From Chloranthus sessilifolius (Eukaryota; Streptophyta; Magnoliopsida; Chloranthales; Chloranthaceae), in assembly GCA_021018995.1 (NCBI GenBank), contig CM037590.1, positions 105,091,097 to 105,155,096 of the forward strand: a stretch of 64,000 nucleotides of DNA, in the 5' to 3' direction. The translations under genes were made by a program, and so were the position numbers. Under the pieces are notes generated by a model. That model did not search any database, had not been told where the DNA came from, and was given only the letters and a program-made list of their open reading frames with translations. Shown one piece after another: positions 43,093 through 53,440 of the stretch. Every line of letters starts with the position of its first letter. Positions within the stretch are counted from its first letter, which is position 1.

Positions 43093-44968
43093 AAGCTTTG
43101 CTAGTCCCTGAGCAAAGGAGAAATTAAAAACAATTATTGAAAATGAAAAATGCCACTTTTATAGGGAGCACAGGTGCATTTAGCATATGCATCAAGCCTT
43201 TTAAACCCCTAGGTGATCCCTAGTGGAGGAGTGGAGTCTCCTGAGGGTTTTCAGTGATGGTACCCACAAACTTCTCCATTGAATCAGTTAATATCAATGC
43301 AACATGTCAAAACAAAATTAAAAAATAAAATTCATTCCACACCTTACTCATTCAAAATTTTCTTTAGGGGATTCTAAGCCGCAAATTAGTAGTTTAATAC
43401 TGAAATTCTGCTGTAATTCCTTTACAATCAATCATCTCATGTCAAGGTATTGTGTGTGAAAATTAATGCAAAGCTTACCATCAATTTGAGAATTCTGTTT
43501 TGATAGTGCCCCAAACAAATTTAATTTCAGACTCAAGTCTCACCAGGGCTGTCACTCATAATAAACATGAAGGATGCATCATTTTACATAGCTCAAGAGC
43601 AGTTACAGCCCTCAAATAAGACTGCAAGCATGAGCATAGGCATTGTTTTAATTTCTGAAATCCTCTGACTCTTTTCACCATAGATTACACAAATCCTCAT
43701 CTCCACATGACAGCTCAATCTATTTCAGATCAGTAGGGTCTTTTTATTGGATTGTAATGTGGCTTATGGGTGAAGTTTATAAAGAATAAAGGGGAATAAA
43801 AAGGATTCAACTTTGAGAAATCAGTAAGGTAAGGAGGTGGTCATGGCAACACCTTCTGCATTTCAGCACAAGCTTCATCTTCTTTGAATTTCCAGATTTG
43901 AAGTGGCCATCTTCTCATCTTCTTCTAATTTTCCAATGAAGTGACTTCTCTTTCACATTTTTATTTTACTTTTCTATTTTTCTTTCTTGTTATATGCTTT
44001 TCTTTTGTATTTTTCTCATAAATTTTTTTATTATGGATTGGAATGCCACAACTGCCAACAAATGCGTTTTCTTTTCTTTCAACCAACTGTCAAACCAGCT
44101 CTATCTTCTTCAATTCCTTCATCTTTACCTTCTTAAATCTCAGGGTGGGGGTCAGGCTGCATTGGGTCATTGAGTTTTTGGTTCAAAATTTCTGGTTTTT
44201 ATCAAAGAAAAACTTAGATTTTTAAGGCTCAAATGGTGTGTATCAAGGGCAGCTCAAAGGTGGGGAATTTTAAGCTCAAATTGTCCAAAGGATGGCCTGA
44301 CTTCATTTCTTCAATTTCATGAATGCTGTCAAGCTATTTTAACTTAGATTTGCTTACCTTCTAGTGAGCAGAAATAGATTTAATTAGTCCTTAGAGCAGA
44401 AAAATTGCCAAAAAACTCTTCAAAGAAAATTTTTCAGGCCCAAATCTCACTGGGTATGGTCTTCCATCAAATTCTTGGGGTGTATCCTCACAATTTTCTC
44501 TTTTCAAGTACACTAAGCATCAAAATTTGAAAAATTCTTGACATTCACTTCATGAAAGTGTTAGAGCTACAACAAATTTTAGTTTAAAAAGTCTTTAATT
44601 CCCTCTTCTTTCAAAAATCAGGTGGGAAATCACTTTATTTTCACAATTTCTATTCAACCCTGCTACACTTACATTAACTATTCCATTGGCACCCCCTACC
44701 ATACCCCCAAACCTATGAGGAGCAGTGTCATCACTGCTTTGGAAGTATAACAAAAGGAAATGGTAGGGTGAACACAAGTAAATGAAGCATAAGGTACAAA
44801 GTAGAACAAATGTAAACTAACAGGAAAGCAAGAAACATAGTTGAAACTGACCAAACAGACATTGTATTGAACACAAGTAATTACAAAAGAAACAGGTCAA
44901 ATAAAAATATATGTAGCAAAACCCTACATATAAACTAATTACAATCAAATTCTAAACACAATCTGCTC
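43093..44968 (-). other. Conserved noncoding 3' tail of element D
   Basis: Collinear with the tails of 1, B, A and E. It contains the hairpin/internal polypurine motif at 44702-44730, with the tract copy AGGTTTGGGGGTA (minus) at 44714-44702, 1622 bp from the true tract. The hairpin here reads GATGACACTGCTCCTC, so the stem is weakened by one base. No genes. Confidence 0.7.
44702..44730 (-). promoter_or_regulatory. Hairpin plus internal polypurine-tract copy, element D
   Basis: Minus-strand order is hairpin, then AGGTTTGGGGGTA, as in the other copies. Spacing to the true tract is 1622 bp. Confidence 0.6.
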
Positions 44969-46784
44969 CTAATCAGACTCTGAGTCAGTACTTGATAGGG
45001 TCATTGGCTCCCATCCTTGTTGCTCTGTAATTTTGTCATACTCTTGAAATTCTCTCTCCTTTTCAGTCTCTTAGTGCTGGCAGCACCCTCCTTAGTGCTT
45101 TTGGCAGATGGCTTTCAAGGCTTGGTATTGCCATGGGGCATGGTGGGCTCTTTTTTGGACACCCCAGCTTCTGAGGGTAGTTTCTTTCCTACAAAAGTGG
45201 ACTACAAGGTGTCTACCAGGTTGGCTAGCATCTCAGCCTTTTGCTTCTCTTCATCATATAGGGTGAGGGCTTGCCTGCACAATTGCTCCCAATGAAGCTT
45301 CTCCACTCTGTGCTCTAACTTTAGCTTGTCAATCTCAGCTACCAAGGGCTGCTTCACCCAGGTTTTCAGCACAACCATCCCTTGAAGGACATCTCTCCTG
45401 ATGTATGGATTTTCATCCATTGCACTTTGAAGGGTGGAAAATGGGGGTGTAGGGATTTGGGATTTAGGGACAATGACTCTCTTAGTAAGGTCATCAAGCA
45501 GATTGTAAGGAGTGGAAGAAGGGGAGGGGAGAGAAGGGGAAAGTGGGATGGTAAGGTTTCGGCTCCTCTACCTCAGTGACTGGCTCAGGGGGGAGGAAGG
45601 GGAGATAAAGGGTGCAGGGGGTAAGTCAACTTCCATAGGGTCAGTTTGCGTTGAGGAGTCTCTGGTAGAAGGCACTACTATGGGGGCAGGGATTGGTTCT
45701 TCCACCTCAGCAATGGAAACCACTACTAAAGGAGATGGAGGTGGAGTGGGTGTTGTAAGGGTAGACTGGTTGAGGTAGATGGAATGAGATTGGACCGAAT
45801 GGTCTGAAGGCAGGTGGCCATAGCAGTTTGGTTTATTGTGTTGGTCTAGAGCTTGGCTAGGATGGTGGATAGAAGTGAAAGGATCTGGGTAGATGCCTTA
45901 GGTAGGATCTGGGATTCGGTAGTAGATGGAATGGGTAAAATGGGCTGAAAAGGAGATGTGGGGGCATGCTGAAAAGGTTGGGTGGGAGGAGGCTGGAATT
46001 GGGTAGGTTGTGGGGAGTCAGGTAAGGGAGTATATTCATGCTGAATGTCCTCCACAATGGAGTCCATTAGGGATGAATATCCCTCAGTGGTCAAATGGTT
46101 CAAATCCTGGGTATGTGGAGGTGAGATGGAAAAGGTGGGGTCAATATCAAAGGGTATGGATGGTGGGGAAGAAATAGCTGGGTCAGCTGATGTAGATGGT
46201 GCAGGGCTCAAGGGTTCAATAGTTGGGATGGATGGGCTGGCTGGAGGGGTTGCCTTTGATTTACTCTAGTAGGTGGATGTGATGGGGAGTGAAGGTAAGG
46301 TAGGGATGAGGTCTTTGATAAGAGGAGATGACAAAGGTGTGGATGTGGTGATGGTGGAATGGATGACTGAGCTGCTAGGAGGTATGGGGACTGCAATGGA
46401 GGGAATGGAAATGCTGGCAATCTTAGAGCTGATAACAGGCAAAAGTACAATAGTGGAGGGAATGACTATGGGTGCAAAGGTCACAGGTGGAGGCTCTGAT
46501 GTAGAGGTCGGTATGGCTAACTGAGTAGCTAATGAAATGTAGGGATCACATGTGCAAGCTATTTGAAATGAGGGGTTTCTTTATCAGGATTCTCAATTGA
46601 TTTCTTCTTGCTTTTTCCAATCAAGGTCCTACTAGTAGACCAGACCCTCTTTCCAAATACTTTAGGGATCAATTTCTCCATAGGCTCATCCTTTTGGAAC
46701 ACAAATTTCCCTTTTCTTAGCAAAGCAGTGATGAGTCTGCTGTAGGGTAGCCCTGGTAAAGCCTGTGCTCTTTTTGGTCTATTA
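44969..46784 (-). pseudogene. Large accessory ORF of element D, C-terminal part
   Basis: On the minus strand the sequence enters from the pararetroviral junction within the globular domain (about 46780-46560: LPGLPYSRLITALLRKGKF). It passes through a Pro/Ser/Thr-rich linker (about 46530-45500, including NHLTTEGYSSLMDSIVEDI, equivalent to SSEGYSAMMDFIIGDI in B). It reaches the conserved helical block MDENPYIRRDVLQGM at 45420 with a following coiled coil, and ends TDSESD at 44969. The Gly/Met-rich plus-strand frames over this interval are antisense shadows. Several frame breaks. It shows that the 1/B-type accessory protein also occurs in an element with A-type LTR words. Confidence 0.7.
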
Positions 46785-47074
46785 ATATTTATTTAGATCA
46801 TTGTTTTGAGTCTGTTGTAACCTCGTGACAGTAGTCTAATTTACTTACATTAGTCTGCTGTCACGAGGTTTTGATAGCTGACTTCTAGTCTAATTTACTT
46901 TTGACAACAGTTTAATTTACTTACATTAGATCATTGTATGCTGTAATAATTTTGTAAGTAATAATTTTAGTTATTATTTTGAGTTTGTTGTCGAAATTAG
47001 GCAAGTGTTTTGAGTCACAAAAAAGAACTGTCGTTTGGTGAAAGTAATCATTTTAGTTATATTTTTCCCCGTTT
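46785..47074 (-). other. Noncoding junction region with a 13-bp stem hairpin
   Basis: AACCTCGTGACAG (46819-46831) and its exact reverse complement (46858-46870) flank a 26-bp loop. The words CTAATTTACTTACATTAG and TTTAATTTACTTACATTAG recur inside and after it. It lies between the end of the coat-protein region and element D. Its origin is unclear: viral tail, host, or filler DNA at the junction. Confidence 0.5.
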
Positions 47075-48893
47075 TGGGCATTGAGGAGCATAATGTCCTT
47101 CGTTACAAATAAAACAACGACATTTCTTTTTAGCCATGGTCATTTTATCTGTTTTCTCAGTCTATTTTTTCTTTTTAATATATTTTTTATTTTTAACAAA
47201 CCTTTTTCATTTGTTCCAAGGTTTCCATTTGAATTTTTTCTTCTTAAACCCATTCTTATATCCTTTTCTTTTAGGAAGATTGTATCCTATTTTCTAATTT
47301 TCTTGGAGGATTTTATCACAACATTTATGATCAAAGTTAGAATTCATGATTTGATTCTTAACTTGTTTTTTAGCTTTTATTTCTAAACATCTATCAGCTA
47401 TTAATCTTACGACAAAGGAAGTTCTTAGTCCTAAAGTGTCTTGTTTAGATAATTTACTAATAAAATCTGGATAGCCTTTGATGGCTAATTCATCCCATGG
47501 TGCTGGGAGTTTATGATAAAATTATTCTAACCATGATATATTAATTGAGGGTTCCAATTGATAATAATATTTTTTAAACGTGTTGCAAATTCTTGAAATT
47601 GGCAAATATTGCATAGTTCTAATTTTGATAAAATATATATCGCATCTTCTTGTAGGCTTCGTTCACCTGTATAATCACAAAGATGTTCTTTAATGATTAT
47701 CATAAAGTATTTTATGATACCATCAAGATTATTAAAACTTCCTAATAATGATTTTTTTTGTATTTACCATCATTGGATTTTTCCCCTTGTTTTAACCATT
47801 GCAAAACATTACCTTGAAGTGTTGCTGCAATATAGTCAAGAAATCTTTCTTTGGACCAAACGGCTTTTTGGTTTGTAATTACTATGGACATGGATTGTGC
47901 CCAATCGTCAATTACCTTTTCTTGATCTTTAAAAGGAACTTTGGTTAAATCTAGATATGTACCACTTTGAGCTACGTTTTGTTTATTCAAATCGTCTCTT
48001 CTATTATTTGTAGGAATTGAGATTTCCTCATCTTTTACTCCGGATGAAGAACTGCCATCATTCATTTGAATATGATGTTTTAGATATTCCTCTTGTTCTT
48101 CAATAGTTAATGTTTTTAAATATGTTTCTAAATTTTTAAATTCCTCTAATGGTTCTTTAGCTTTTCTCTTTCTAAGAGTCAGAGGAGTTTGTGACTTATT
48201 AAGATCTGAAGAAGCATCTGAGTGATCAGAAGTGATATTCATTGTATCAGTTTCTGATTCTTCATTTAATTTCTGATTTTTGAAGTATGTTAAAAGGGGT
48301 TCATGTTTTAAAGAAACTTCTTTTATTTGAGAAATGATATTATTTCTATCTTCAACCGGAAGGGTTTCATCCATATATAACTCTTGCCAATACTCGATGA
48401 TTTCTTTTACATTCAAGTATTCTTGATAATTATATTCAATATTTTCTTGTAAGACACAGATGTCATCGGTATTGATTTCATCAATTCCATCAGTTCCGTA
48501 GAATAATCGGGTATTCGAATATTCATCTTTTTATTTTTCTAAATCTAACTGCTCTAACTTGGTTATTAGATTTTCTATTTTTGATTTGGTTTCTTCTTTT
48601 AAATCCAAATCGATTAATTTGCCTAAGGCCAAAATATTTTATTTATTTATCATTACTTCATTGTGAATAGCATATAGATGTATTTCCATATCGTCTTGTT
48701 TCTTATATATTTTCTTTAACCAAATACCCATTATATCTAATAGACTATTTGTACAACCACTTATTATATGCATATTATTTTCAGAGTTTTTATCTATATA
48801 GAATATATGTCTATAATCTTCTAGATTTTTATTTGTCCAACTACTTATACAATCGATAGGTATTTCTAGAGTTTTACTAGATGTTTCTACCAT
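47075..48893 (-). pseudogene. Pararetroviral coat-protein region
   Basis: Minus-strand frame from 48893 downwards. First comes an 84-codon segment of unknown role with a following predicted coiled coil (about 48640-48540), which could be a virion-associated or linker part. Then there is an acidic N-terminal coat-protein region (about 48500-48050), the coat core with the WLKQG block near 47785, a Lys-rich stretch, and a zinc knuckle C-x-C-x2-C-x4-H-x4-C at about 47135-47078. Stops near 48640 and 48535 and frameshifts after 47742 break it. The movement-protein domain expected upstream is not recognised between the primer site and 48893. In the virus this protein would form the capsid and bind pregenomic RNA. 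Confidence 0.7.
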
Positions 48894-49269
48894 ATTATTT
48901 GATATAGGTACCTAAAACCACTTAACGTATGATTGATGCCTAAACTGTTCCCAAATAGATGAAAAGCTTGTACAGCTATCAAAGTCTTTGAAGGGATATG
49001 GGCTTTATCAAACGATAAGTATATGGGTTTTATATCAAATAAGTTGACTGAAATATTTTATAAAAATAAAAAATACTCTTTTTTTTTTTTGTAATATATT
49101 TTGATATACTCTCAAAGGAGATACATAACCAACATTATGATAAAAAGAAAACAAAACATAATAATAAATATATTAAAGATAATAATATCTATCAGTTCCA
49201 TCACATACTATGACTGGTAAGACCACTGCAGACTCCAATGCTAATACCAAACTCTAACACTTGAACTTG

Positions 49270-49281
49270 TCTTTGATACCA
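49270..49281 (-). promoter_or_regulatory. tRNA-Met primer-binding site of the pararetrovirus
   Basis: Minus strand ATGGTATCAAAG. Plant pararetroviruses prime with initiator tRNA-Met at a TGGTATCAGAGC-like site. The first eight bases match exactly. Confidence 0.65.
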
Positions 49282-49342
49282 TTTACAACACTGCGAATTT
49301 CTTTTCTAAAAATCGATGTCTACAATAAGGGTGAGATATGCC

Positions 49343-49350
49343 CTTAAATA
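49343..49350 (-). promoter_or_regulatory. TATA box of the pararetroviral promoter (TATTTAAG)
   Basis: Lies between the 62-bp tandem repeats and the primer site, about 65 nt upstream of the latter. Confidence 0.5.
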
Positions 49351-49370
49351 GACTTTCCTTGATACCTTAC

Positions 49371-49494
49371 ACACACATATGGACAAACTACTTTTTACAA
49401 TAGTAAAGATGCTTTCTCTTTTTTCAAAGAATACACACATTTGAACAAACTACTTTTTTCAACAGTAAAGATGCTTTCTCTTTTTTTCAAAGCA
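49371..49494 (-). repeat. 62-bp tandem duplication upstream of the viral TATA box
   Basis: Units at 49371-49432 and 49433-49494 share GGACAAACTACTTTTT/TGAACAAACTACTTTTTT and AGTAAAGATGCTTTCTCTTT. Position and duplication resemble an enhancer repeat. Confidence 0.7.
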
Positions 49495-49641
49495 TGCCTT
49501 ACTTTTTTATTCAAGTAAGATAATGGGAGACGTCATGGCTGATGATTCTAGTTTGTGACGTTAGGGCTGACGATTCTGCGTAACAACATGTCTTGGATGA
49601 GCTGGAGTCGTTCTTGCTACTGGTGGCAGTGGTGTGGTCCA

Positions 49642-50469
49642 CTATGCTTCCATACGATTTTTCAGATTGTGGTACAAAATTGAATCTTTTGAGGTAGGAC
49701 TATAATGATCATAGCTGTCTAGCATCTCATCTTCTTCGAGCATCGTCGTTTCGATCTCGAGATTCTCTGAGAGGTCAAGATCTTTTCGAGAGTCGAACTT
49801 TAATAATAATGAACTTGCTTCAACTTTTTGCTCTTGACTCCTCATATATTTAATTGGTAAATTTATAGTGAAAATTCTCCGACCATCCGATATGTTGAAT
49901 TGATTATAGGCAGCATGGATTTGCCTTGCCATTGAAGAGAATGTTTTAAGAGAATGAATCCAATAGGATTTTGGATTAATGGACATGATGCTTGCTTTAG
50001 CTATGGGGTCTTTGACTTTATCAAACTCGTAGTCTTTAGTTTTATCTAAAAATCAAATTTGATACGGCTGATAAAATTTTTCTTTCTATCTCCATCCAAT
50101 TGTGCTTGTGATAAAAAATATATAGTAGACAATGCGATTAGGATTTTTGGTGAGATGATAGACCATTGTTTTGATCATCATCGGGAATTCATTGATAGGA
50201 TAACCGGAAAAGATTAGTTGTTTTACTAATCCCCAATCAAGACAATCTTCAGCAGGAATGGCCTTCAAGATACATCCCCAACAATTGTCTGAAGCATCTG
50301 TTTCTAAGATTAATTTATCTCCGGTTGTTGGAAGATAAACTGTAGGATAGTCTTGGATATCTTGTTTTATTTGTTTTAGTAAATCTTTATCTTTATCTGT
50401 CCATATAAATTTTATTTCTTTTTTCAATTTGTTTATGAAAGATTTTTCTCTTTCTGCTAAAATTTTCAA
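49642..50469 (-). pseudogene. Internally deleted RNase H / ORF2 C-terminal region, minus arm
   Basis: From 50469 downwards the frame starts in the RT-RNase H connection, passes the ETDASDNCWGC catalytic block of RNase H and reaches the AIPAED segment. It is then joined directly to the C-terminal part of ORF2 (CLDWGLVKQL). The plus arm shows that about 1.25 kb lies between these points, so the minus arm has a deletion at a short GAAGA-TTG match. A second short deletion lies in the connection near 50470. The end of ORF2 (49986-49642) is intact. The protein is not functional. Confidence 0.75.
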
Positions 50470-50776
50470 ATTCTTTATTTTGATAATAATATGATCTTTT
50501 AATTTAAGACCATCATATGTTAAAATAAGTCATAAAAATTCTATTGATTCTTTTTCAACTTCTATTTTTGTAGGTGAAAGGATAATTCCATGTTTTTGGA
50601 AAATATCGCATATTTGTTTTAAATATTTTTTGTGTTCTTTTATTTAAGAAAACACTAGGATATCATCGATATATACCACACAAGATTCTTTATAAGGTGC
50701 AAAATTCGAATCCATCCATCTTTGATAGATTTGTGGAGCAGTATTCAAGCCAAATGGCATGACATTCCATTGATAA
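50470..50776 (-). pseudogene. Pararetroviral reverse transcriptase, middle part, minus arm
   Basis: Carries the MPFGL and Y-I-D-D-I-L catalytic blocks with stops near 50645 and 50530. It is continuous with 53445-53812 once solo LTR G and one copy of its target duplication are removed. Nearly identical to 54060-54340 of the plus arm. Confidence 0.85.
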
Positions 50777-53440
50777 TGTAATAGCCCGAAAAAAATCACG
50801 CTAAACTATGACCTCGGGATCCGTGCCCGATTGGTCACAAGTTTGACCAATCAGGAGATCATGAGTTAGCATAGAATGTGATGAACGGACGAGATGTGAT
50901 AGTTTGAGTGATTATGTGGTGTGTGATGTAAATGAGAAGTCGCATATACCTACCGCGGTATATGTGCTCAACACACAAGTGAGAAAAGGGATAAAAGGGT
51001 TTAATAACCCTAGAGGTGTATTTTGGTTGTTGAAGGAGAGTAAAGAAGAGAGAGAGAGAGAGAGAAAAGTAAGAGAGGAGTTATTGCAACTAATTGGAGG
51101 GGGGATTCAAGAGATAAAAGCCGGATTCAACGCGATTTGGATCTGTTAGAGCCAAAGCTGGAAACCCTAGCCTTCCAACTAGTTGATTGAAATCAACTTG
51201 AGATCTATTCAAGGTAAGATTTTTGTAAATAAAATGCATAGATTATAGGGGTTAAGTTGTGATTGAATGTGGGTTAAATCATAGGATAATGGCTTAGAAA
51301 AATAGAGGAAAAAGTATGGAAGAATATTGGGAAGAACAGCTCAAAAGGGGCTGAATCTGACAATTTCGATTAATCAAAATTGAGTTTCGATTAATCAAAA
51401 TTGGCCAGGAAGTTGAAAGGTCAGAGGACCCCGATTTTGATTAATCGAATTTGATTTCGATTAATCGACTTTGGATTTCGATTAATCGATTTGGGGATCG
51501 ATTAATCGACTGAGAACCTCCGTGGACCCCGAGGGTTGGAGGAAATGATTGAGGAAAAATCGACTAATCGAAATGGGAGTTCGATTAAACGATTTTAGTT
51601 TTCGATTAATCGATTTGGGATCGATTAATCAACTTGTGAATCTCGACTGTTCGAACTGAGAGTCGACTTTGCGAAAAGAAGAATTTCGATTAAACCAAAT
51701 TGGATTCGATTAATCGAATGAAAACTTCATTATCGCCGTGAGTCTACCTTGCGAAAAGGAGAATTTCGATTAATCAAATTGGATCCGATTAATCGAATGT
51801 AAGCTCATTTGTTGAACGAGAATCGACTTTTGAAATAGAGAAATTCGATTAATCGAAATTACTTCGATTAATCGATATTGACCTTCGATTAATCGATTTT
51901 GGAAATCGATTAATCGAATCAGATTCGATTAATCGATTTTGGAATTCGATTAATTGACTGAGATAGATTATGTTGACTTTTGGGTTTGACTTTAAGATTC
52001 TTGGAGGGTCTTATACCTTCTTTATTGCATCCTTTGTGATGTGTTTCACCTGTTATGTGGTACCATAGGTGGTACGTGTGGACTAGTGCACAAGGAGCCA
52101 CGTGGGACCTTGATGCATTGATCAAATGAAGACTTGAGGTAGGGAACACCTTGAACATGTACTTTATTTTACAAGAGCATGTATGTAGTGATATAGATTT
52201 CCATTCAAATGTTTAATTGCTTAAGAATTGTGAAAAGTGTGTGTGCGTATGACATCCATAAGAGAAATTCTAATAAGCCATCCCCAGGGGATGAAGAAGT
52301 AAAGAGATGAGAGCATCAGGTGTGATGCAAGTAAATGGATACATCCCAGGGATGTATCCAAGGATTGAATCATGTTTGATAGGGCCTAACTGATATAAGA
52401 TAGCACATTTACACGGTGAATAACTATATGTAAGGCACCGATATTTTTGTTATTTGAGGTTTGATAGGGTACCCCACCGACGTGGCGGGATATCCACGAC
52501 TGACACGGCAGGATATCCGTGACCGATACGGCGGCGGAACCGTAGGCCAGTGCGGAGGCTTATCCGTACATAGTAAGCACACCCCAGGGATGTTGATTGA
52601 GACAAGTGAAACCCCGCCACCAATCCCCAGGGAAAAGGGGCTTGGGTACTATTGGTATTCCCAGGGAATACGGTTAAAACTGTCTATATAGATGACGATG
52701 ATGGGTATCTCATCGGGGCTCGATGCTATATTGCTCGGGGATTACTTAAGTTGAAAGTTTAAGTTTTGCTTTAGGCCTTTTCAGCATCATTCATGAGTAA
52801 ATGAAAATATAAGTAATCAACAGTAAAACGAAATGCTTTTTAACTGTTTCATTAACAACTGCATAGATACTTCATGCATGGCATATCATGGAATATATGT
52901 GAGTTATAATTTATATGTTCAACCGTGTTTGTTCCCTATTGAGCTAGGATGTAGCTCACCCTATAGACTATACGTCGCAGGTCCACTACTAGCAGCTGCC
53001 GAGGCTTCAGGAGACGCTGATCCCGGCGAGTCGGACCTTGCGGCCGGTGAAGAGTTGGAGCCACCTCCAGAGGACTTCTTCTAGAGGACTCCGTTGTGCC
53101 ACTTTGAGGGATTTTGGAGAGAGTTTTGTACGGCTTGGTATGTCAAGCCTTGATTCTGTTTAAACCATGTATATATATAGATGGGATTATTCTTTTGGGG
53201 CAAACCATCCGTGATGATTGCTATCATCGATGGTTCGGATCGGTTCTCCATTCATGTAGAGGCATGAGGGTAGAACTGTCTTTTGGAGAGTTAATTAATA
53301 TAGATTCAAATTCCGCAATTTCGTTTATTATTTTATTGCAATGCTTGATATACCAGTGTTCCGTGCTTAGCTAAGGGGCACGGTCAAGATGATCGTGCTG
53401 ATGGCACGGGTTTCGGGGTGCCAAAATCCGGGCTGTCACA
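50777..53440. mobile_element. Solo LTR 'G' (2664 bp) inserted in the pararetrovirus
   Basis: Starts TGTAATAGCCCG and ends CGGGCTGTCACA. The two ends are imperfect inverted repeats (10 of 12 bases). It is flanked by GATAA at 50772-50776 and 53441-53445. There is no primer site, internal region or coding domain, so it is a solo LTR left by LTR-LTR recombination. It contains a GA run (about 51040-51066), an array of TTCGATTAATCGAA-type palindromes (about 51360-51960) and a CpG-rich block with GGATATCC words (about 52470-52570). A CTCACCC-TATAGAC block near 52960 is also present. Strand cannot be fixed from content alone. The start/end convention suggests plus. Confidence 0.85.
51360..51960. repeat. 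Array of TTCGATTAATCGAA palindromes in solo LTR G
   Basis: About 17 GATTAAT cores by eye within 600 bp, most in the self-complementary context TCGATTAATCGA, with a few variants (TCGACTAATCGA, TCGATTAAACGA). Spacing is irregular, so this is not a simple tandem repeat. Confidence 0.85.

Larger units (their letters stand above)
40794..46784 (-). mobile_element. Athila-like element 'D', minus strand, 5' part missing
   Basis: Read on the minus strand from high to low coordinates: C-terminal two thirds of the large accessory ORF (46784-44969), noncoding tail with the hairpin/internal polypurine motif, true polypurine tract (43092-43080) and 3' LTR (43079-40794). gag, pol and the 5' LTR are absent. 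At about 46785 the element passes into pararetroviral sequence. The rest of D may lie beyond element E, outside the window. Its LTR has A-type TCGA words, while its accessory ORF is of the 1/B type. Confidence 0.8.
48894..49641 (-). promoter_or_regulatory. Pararetroviral intergenic region: promoter, leader, primer site
   Basis: On the minus strand, after the stop of ORF2 at 49642, come two tandem copies of a 62-bp unit (49494-49433 and 49432-49371). A TATTTAAG box at 49350-49343 and the primer site at 49281-49270 follow. This is the arrangement expected of a pregenomic RNA promoter in caulimovirids. AT-rich DNA with a long A/T run near 49080 follows before the coat region. Confidence 0.6.

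Noticed and set aside
45382..46524. Plus-strand Gly/Met/Val-rich ORFs
   Set aside because: They are antisense shadows of the Pro/Ser/Thr-rich accessory ORF of element D, which has homologues on the coding strand in 1 and B.
49642..49986. Host gene for the well-formed 114-codon minus-strand ORF
   Set aside because: The same protein segment occurs in the plus arm of the pararetrovirus (about 56080-56370), so it is the end of viral ORF2.
51040..51066. GA microsatellite in solo LTR G as a functional GAGA element
   Set aside because: Simple slippage run; position relative to any promoter in G is unknown.
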